A stretch of 8,412 nucleotides of DNA from CAXGUU01 sp964012875 (GTDB lineage Bacteria; Pseudomonadota; Gammaproteobacteria; Ga0077536), in NCBI GenBank assembly GCA_964012875.1, contig CAXGUU010000139.1:1-8412 (forward strand), in the 5' to 3' direction. Within the stretch, counting starts at the first letter, position 1. Every line of letters starts with the position of its first letter. The position numbers were made by a program, and so were the translations under genes. The notes under the pieces are model-generated. The model searched no databases and had not been told where the DNA came from. It saw nothing but the letters and a program-made list of their open reading frames with translations. Positions 6,457 through 8,412 of this stretch are shown here, piece by piece.

Positions 6457-7896
6457 CTAGTACCTGTAATGTTCGGGTTTATACGGACCGTCGCTTGAGA
6501 CACCGAGATAGCGCGCCTGCTTCCGATTGAGGAAATCCAGCTTCACGCCAAGCTTCTCCAGATGCAGTCGAGCGACTTTCTCATCGAGCAGCTTGGGCAA
6601 CACATGGACGCCAAGCGGATAGCGCTCAGGGTAGCTGTACATCTCGATCTGCGCGATGGTCTGATTGGTAAAGCTGCTGGACATCACAAAGCTCGGATGA
6701 CCGGTCGCACAGCCCAGGTTAACCAGCCGTCCTTCAGCCAAAAGAATGACGCTGCGACCGCTCTTCATCGTGATTTTGTGCACCTGCGGTTTGATTTCCG
6801 CCCACGTGTATTTGCGCATGCGCTCAACCTGAATTTCGCTGTCAAAGTGCCCGATATTGCAGACCACGGCCAGGTCTTTCATACGTTTCATATGTTGCTC
6901 GGTGATGACGTCGCAGCAGCCAGTCGTGGTGACGAAGATGTCACCTTCGAGACACGCCTGATCCATGTTCATCACTTCGTAACCTTCCATTGCCGCCTGA
7001 AGTGCGCAAATCGGGTCTACCTCCGTCACGATGACGCGAGCACCCTGCCCCCGCAACGACTGGGCCGAACCCTTACCCACATCACCATAGCCGGCGACGA
7101 CGGCGACCTTGCCTGAAATCATCACGTCGGTCGCTCGGTTGATCGCGTCAACCAGGGAGTGGCGGCATCCATAGAGGTTATCGAATTTCGATTTGGTGAC
7201 CGAATCGTTGACGTTCATGGCCGGGAAAAGCAACTCGCCTCGTTCCTGCATCTGATAGAGACGATGCACGCCGGTTGTTGTTTCTTCGGTGACGCCACGA
7301 ATGTCGCCGGCGATGCGATGGAACCGCTGGGGGTCTCTTTTCAACGACGCCTTAAGTTGCGCGTACAGCGCCGCTTCTTCTTCGCTGCTCGGTTTCGCGT
7401 TCAGAATCTTAGGATTCTCTTCCGCCTGGTACCCCAGCAACACGAACAAGGTTGCGTCGCCACCATCGTCGAGAATCATGTTCGGGCCCTTGCCATTGCC
7501 CCAATCGAGAATTCTGTCAGTGTAATTCCAATAGTCGGTAATCGTTTCTCCCTTAACCGCGAAAACCGGTGTCCCCTGTTTCGCGATGGCCGCCGCGGCA
7601 TGGTCTTGGGTCGAAAAAATGTTGCAGCTCGCCCACCTGACTTTGGCTCCAAGCTCCTGCAGGGTTTCAATAAGCACCGCGGTCTGGATGGTCATATGCA
7701 AGGAACCGGTAATGCGCGCGCCCTTGAGCGGCTTCTCGGCGCCATATTCCTCGCGCATGGCCATGAGGCCTGGCATTTCCTGCTCGGCCAGCGCTATTTC
7801 CTTACGTCCAAAAGTCGCCAGACTCATATCAGCCACAACGTAGTCGTTCTTCGCTCTAGCCTTTTTAGCAGGTGCCTTTCTGGTTTTTTGCAGCAT
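6457..7896 (-). CDS. ahcY: S-adenosyl-L-homocysteine hydrolase (adenosylhomocysteinase)
   Basis: This cytoplasmic, NAD-dependent tetramer splits S-adenosylhomocysteine into homocysteine and adenosine, relieving product inhibition of SAM-dependent methyltransferases. The 479 residues show GSLHMTIQTAVLIETL (64-79), STQDHAAAA (95-103), LDDGGDAT (142-149), GVTEETTTGVH (201-211), NVNDSVTKSKFDN (228-240, with active-site Lys235, Asp239 and Asn240), the NAD loop GYGDVGKG (269-276), and the terminal KPEHYRY whose Lys473 and Tyr477 complete the partner subunit's NAD site. Residues about 150-195 are the roughly 40-residue insert typical of bacterial and plant enzymes and absent from the human one. The N-terminus has a short Lys/Arg/Ala-rich extension (MLQKTRKAPAKKARAK) before the conserved DYVVADMSLA. 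A modest GGAA site lies before the ATG, within the small palindrome TATTTTGGAAAATA (7900-7913). No canonical SAH riboswitch is seen in the 60 bases after metK. The stop is TAG, directly after the invariant HYRY. Confidence 0.98.
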   Translation of the reverse strand: MLQKTRKAPAKKARAKNDYVVADMSLATFGRKEIALAEQEMPGLMAMREEYGAEKPLKGARITGSLHMTIQTAVLIETLQELGAKVRWASCNIFSTQDHAAAAIAKQGTPVFAVKGETITDYWNYTDRILDWGNGKGPNMILDDGGDATLFVLLGYQAEENPKILNAKPSSEEEAALYAQLKASLKRDPQRFHRIAGDIRGVTEETTTGVHRLYQMQERGELLFPAMNVNDSVTKSKFDNLYGCRHSLVDAINRATDVMISGKVAVVAGYGDVGKGSAQSLRGQGARVIVTEVDPICALQAAMEGYEVMNMDQACLEGDIFVTTTGCCDVITEQHMKRMKDLAVVCNIGHFDSEIQVERMRKYTWAEIKPQVHKITMKSGRSVILLAEGRLVNLGCATGHPSFVMSSSFTNQTIAQIEMYSYPERYPLGVHVLPKLLDEKVARLHLEKLGVKLDFLNRKQARYLGVSSDGPYKPEHYRY

Positions 7897-7956
7897 ATGT
7901 ATTTTCCAAAATAATCAAGTCGTATACGTTTGTAATCGAGGAACGGATCCCAGAGT

Positions 7957-8412
7957 TCACGACATCGCTGACCTAATCGCCGGCACCAGGTCGGTACGTT
8001 CCCAGGAAAAACCACCATCATCTTCCGGCTCGCGGCCAAAATGGCCATAAGCTGCAGTACGTTCGTAGATTGGGCGGCTGAGTTTTAAATGTTCGCGAAT
8101 GCCACGGGGACTCAGATCCATGACTTCCATTAACACCGACTCAAGCCGACCTTCATCGGCCTGTCCGGTACCGTGCAAATCCACGTAGACCGATAGTGGC
8201 TTAGCCACGCCGATGGCATATGAAAGTTGCAGGGTGCACCGATCAGCGACACCCGCGGCAACCACGTTCTTGGCAAGATACCTCGCGGCGTAAGCAGCCG
8301 ACCGGTCCACCTTGCTGGGGTCCTTACCGGAAAATGCACCACCGCCGTGCGGCGCGGCGCCGCCGTAAGTATCCACAATGATCTTGCGGCCCGTCAGACC
8401 GGCGTCGCCGTC
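7957..8412 (-). CDS. metK: S-adenosylmethionine synthetase, C-terminal part (5' end beyond right edge)
   Basis: The last 151 residues are present; the frame stays open to the window edge, so the gene is cut by the window rather than broken. MetK makes SAM from methionine and ATP, releasing phosphate and diphosphate. Diagnostic motifs are GDAGLTGRKIIVDTYGG, the glycine-rich ATP and metal loop HGGGAFSGKDPSKVDRS, AAYAARYLAKN, SYAIGVAKPLSVYVD, and RPIYERTAAYGHFGR near the C-terminus. All correspond closely to the last 40 per cent of the 380-400 residue family. The stop is TGA. ahcY begins 60 bases downstream on the same strand, which places SAM synthesis and removal of its methylation by-product side by side. 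Its promoter and any 5' regulatory element lie outside the window. A GTG within the IVDTYGG block could be mistaken for a start but is internal. Confidence 0.97.
   Translation of the reverse strand, partial: DGDAGLTGRKIIVDTYGGAAPHGGGAFSGKDPSKVDRSAAYAARYLAKNVVAAGVADRCTLQLSYAIGVAKPLSVYVDLHGTGQADEGRLESVLMEVMDLSPRGIREHLKLSRPIYERTAAYGHFGREPEDDGGFSWERTDLVPAIRSAMS

Noticed and set aside
6562..7116. Open frame of 184 codons on the plus strand
   Set aside because: It is also antisense to ahcY, with no recognisable domain or ribosome-binding site.
7159..7914. Open frame of 251 codons on the plus strand
   Set aside because: It lies antisense to the strongly conserved ahcY and encodes nothing family-like; it is a by-product of codon use in ahcY.

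Overview
The window reads as ordinary chromosomal DNA of a member of the Pseudomonadota, most likely a gammaproteobacterium. That placement rests on the protein families: an S-adenosylhomocysteinase with the bacterial insert, SufE, CysRS, MetK and an MlaC-type periplasmic protein. No species can be named from the sequence alone. All six intact or edge-cut genes lie on the minus strand. The one plus-strand gene is broken.

Reading along the minus strand from the right edge, there is first a tight sulfur and one-carbon block: metK (C-terminal part only, cut by the window), ahcY, cysS and sufE, with gaps of 60, 59 and 16 bases. MetK makes S-adenosylmethionine (SAM), AhcY removes the S-adenosylhomocysteine left by methylation, CysRS charges tRNA-Cys, and SufE carries sulfur taken from cysteine toward Fe-S cluster assembly. 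The four fit one theme, use and recycling of sulfur amino acids, and are probably co-transcribed at least in part. cysS starts at TTG and sufE at GTG, both without a clear Shine-Dalgarno sequence.

Next, at 3728-4513 on the plus strand, is a GAF plus HD-GYP type signalling gene that has decayed. It has two in-frame TAG codons, and the catalytic HD-GYP core has been removed by an in-frame deletion. Its start is preceded by a good Shine-Dalgarno and a striking nested inverted repeat (3683-3730) that would pair with the start codon in RNA.

Leftmost, ileS and the N-terminal part of an mlaC-like gene run on the minus strand. IleRS is the eukaryote-like type 2 form of 1060 residues. Its first class I signature motif is swapped, reading GIHH where HIGH is usual, a variant linked to strong mupirocin resistance. 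A consensus -10 box lies upstream of it.

No rRNA, tRNA, CRISPR array, insertion sequence, attachment site or replication origin was seen. No gene-free stretch exceeds 300 bases. I found no new multi-gene system. The leader structure, the decayed HD-GYP gene and the GIHH motif are the points that most deserve a second look.
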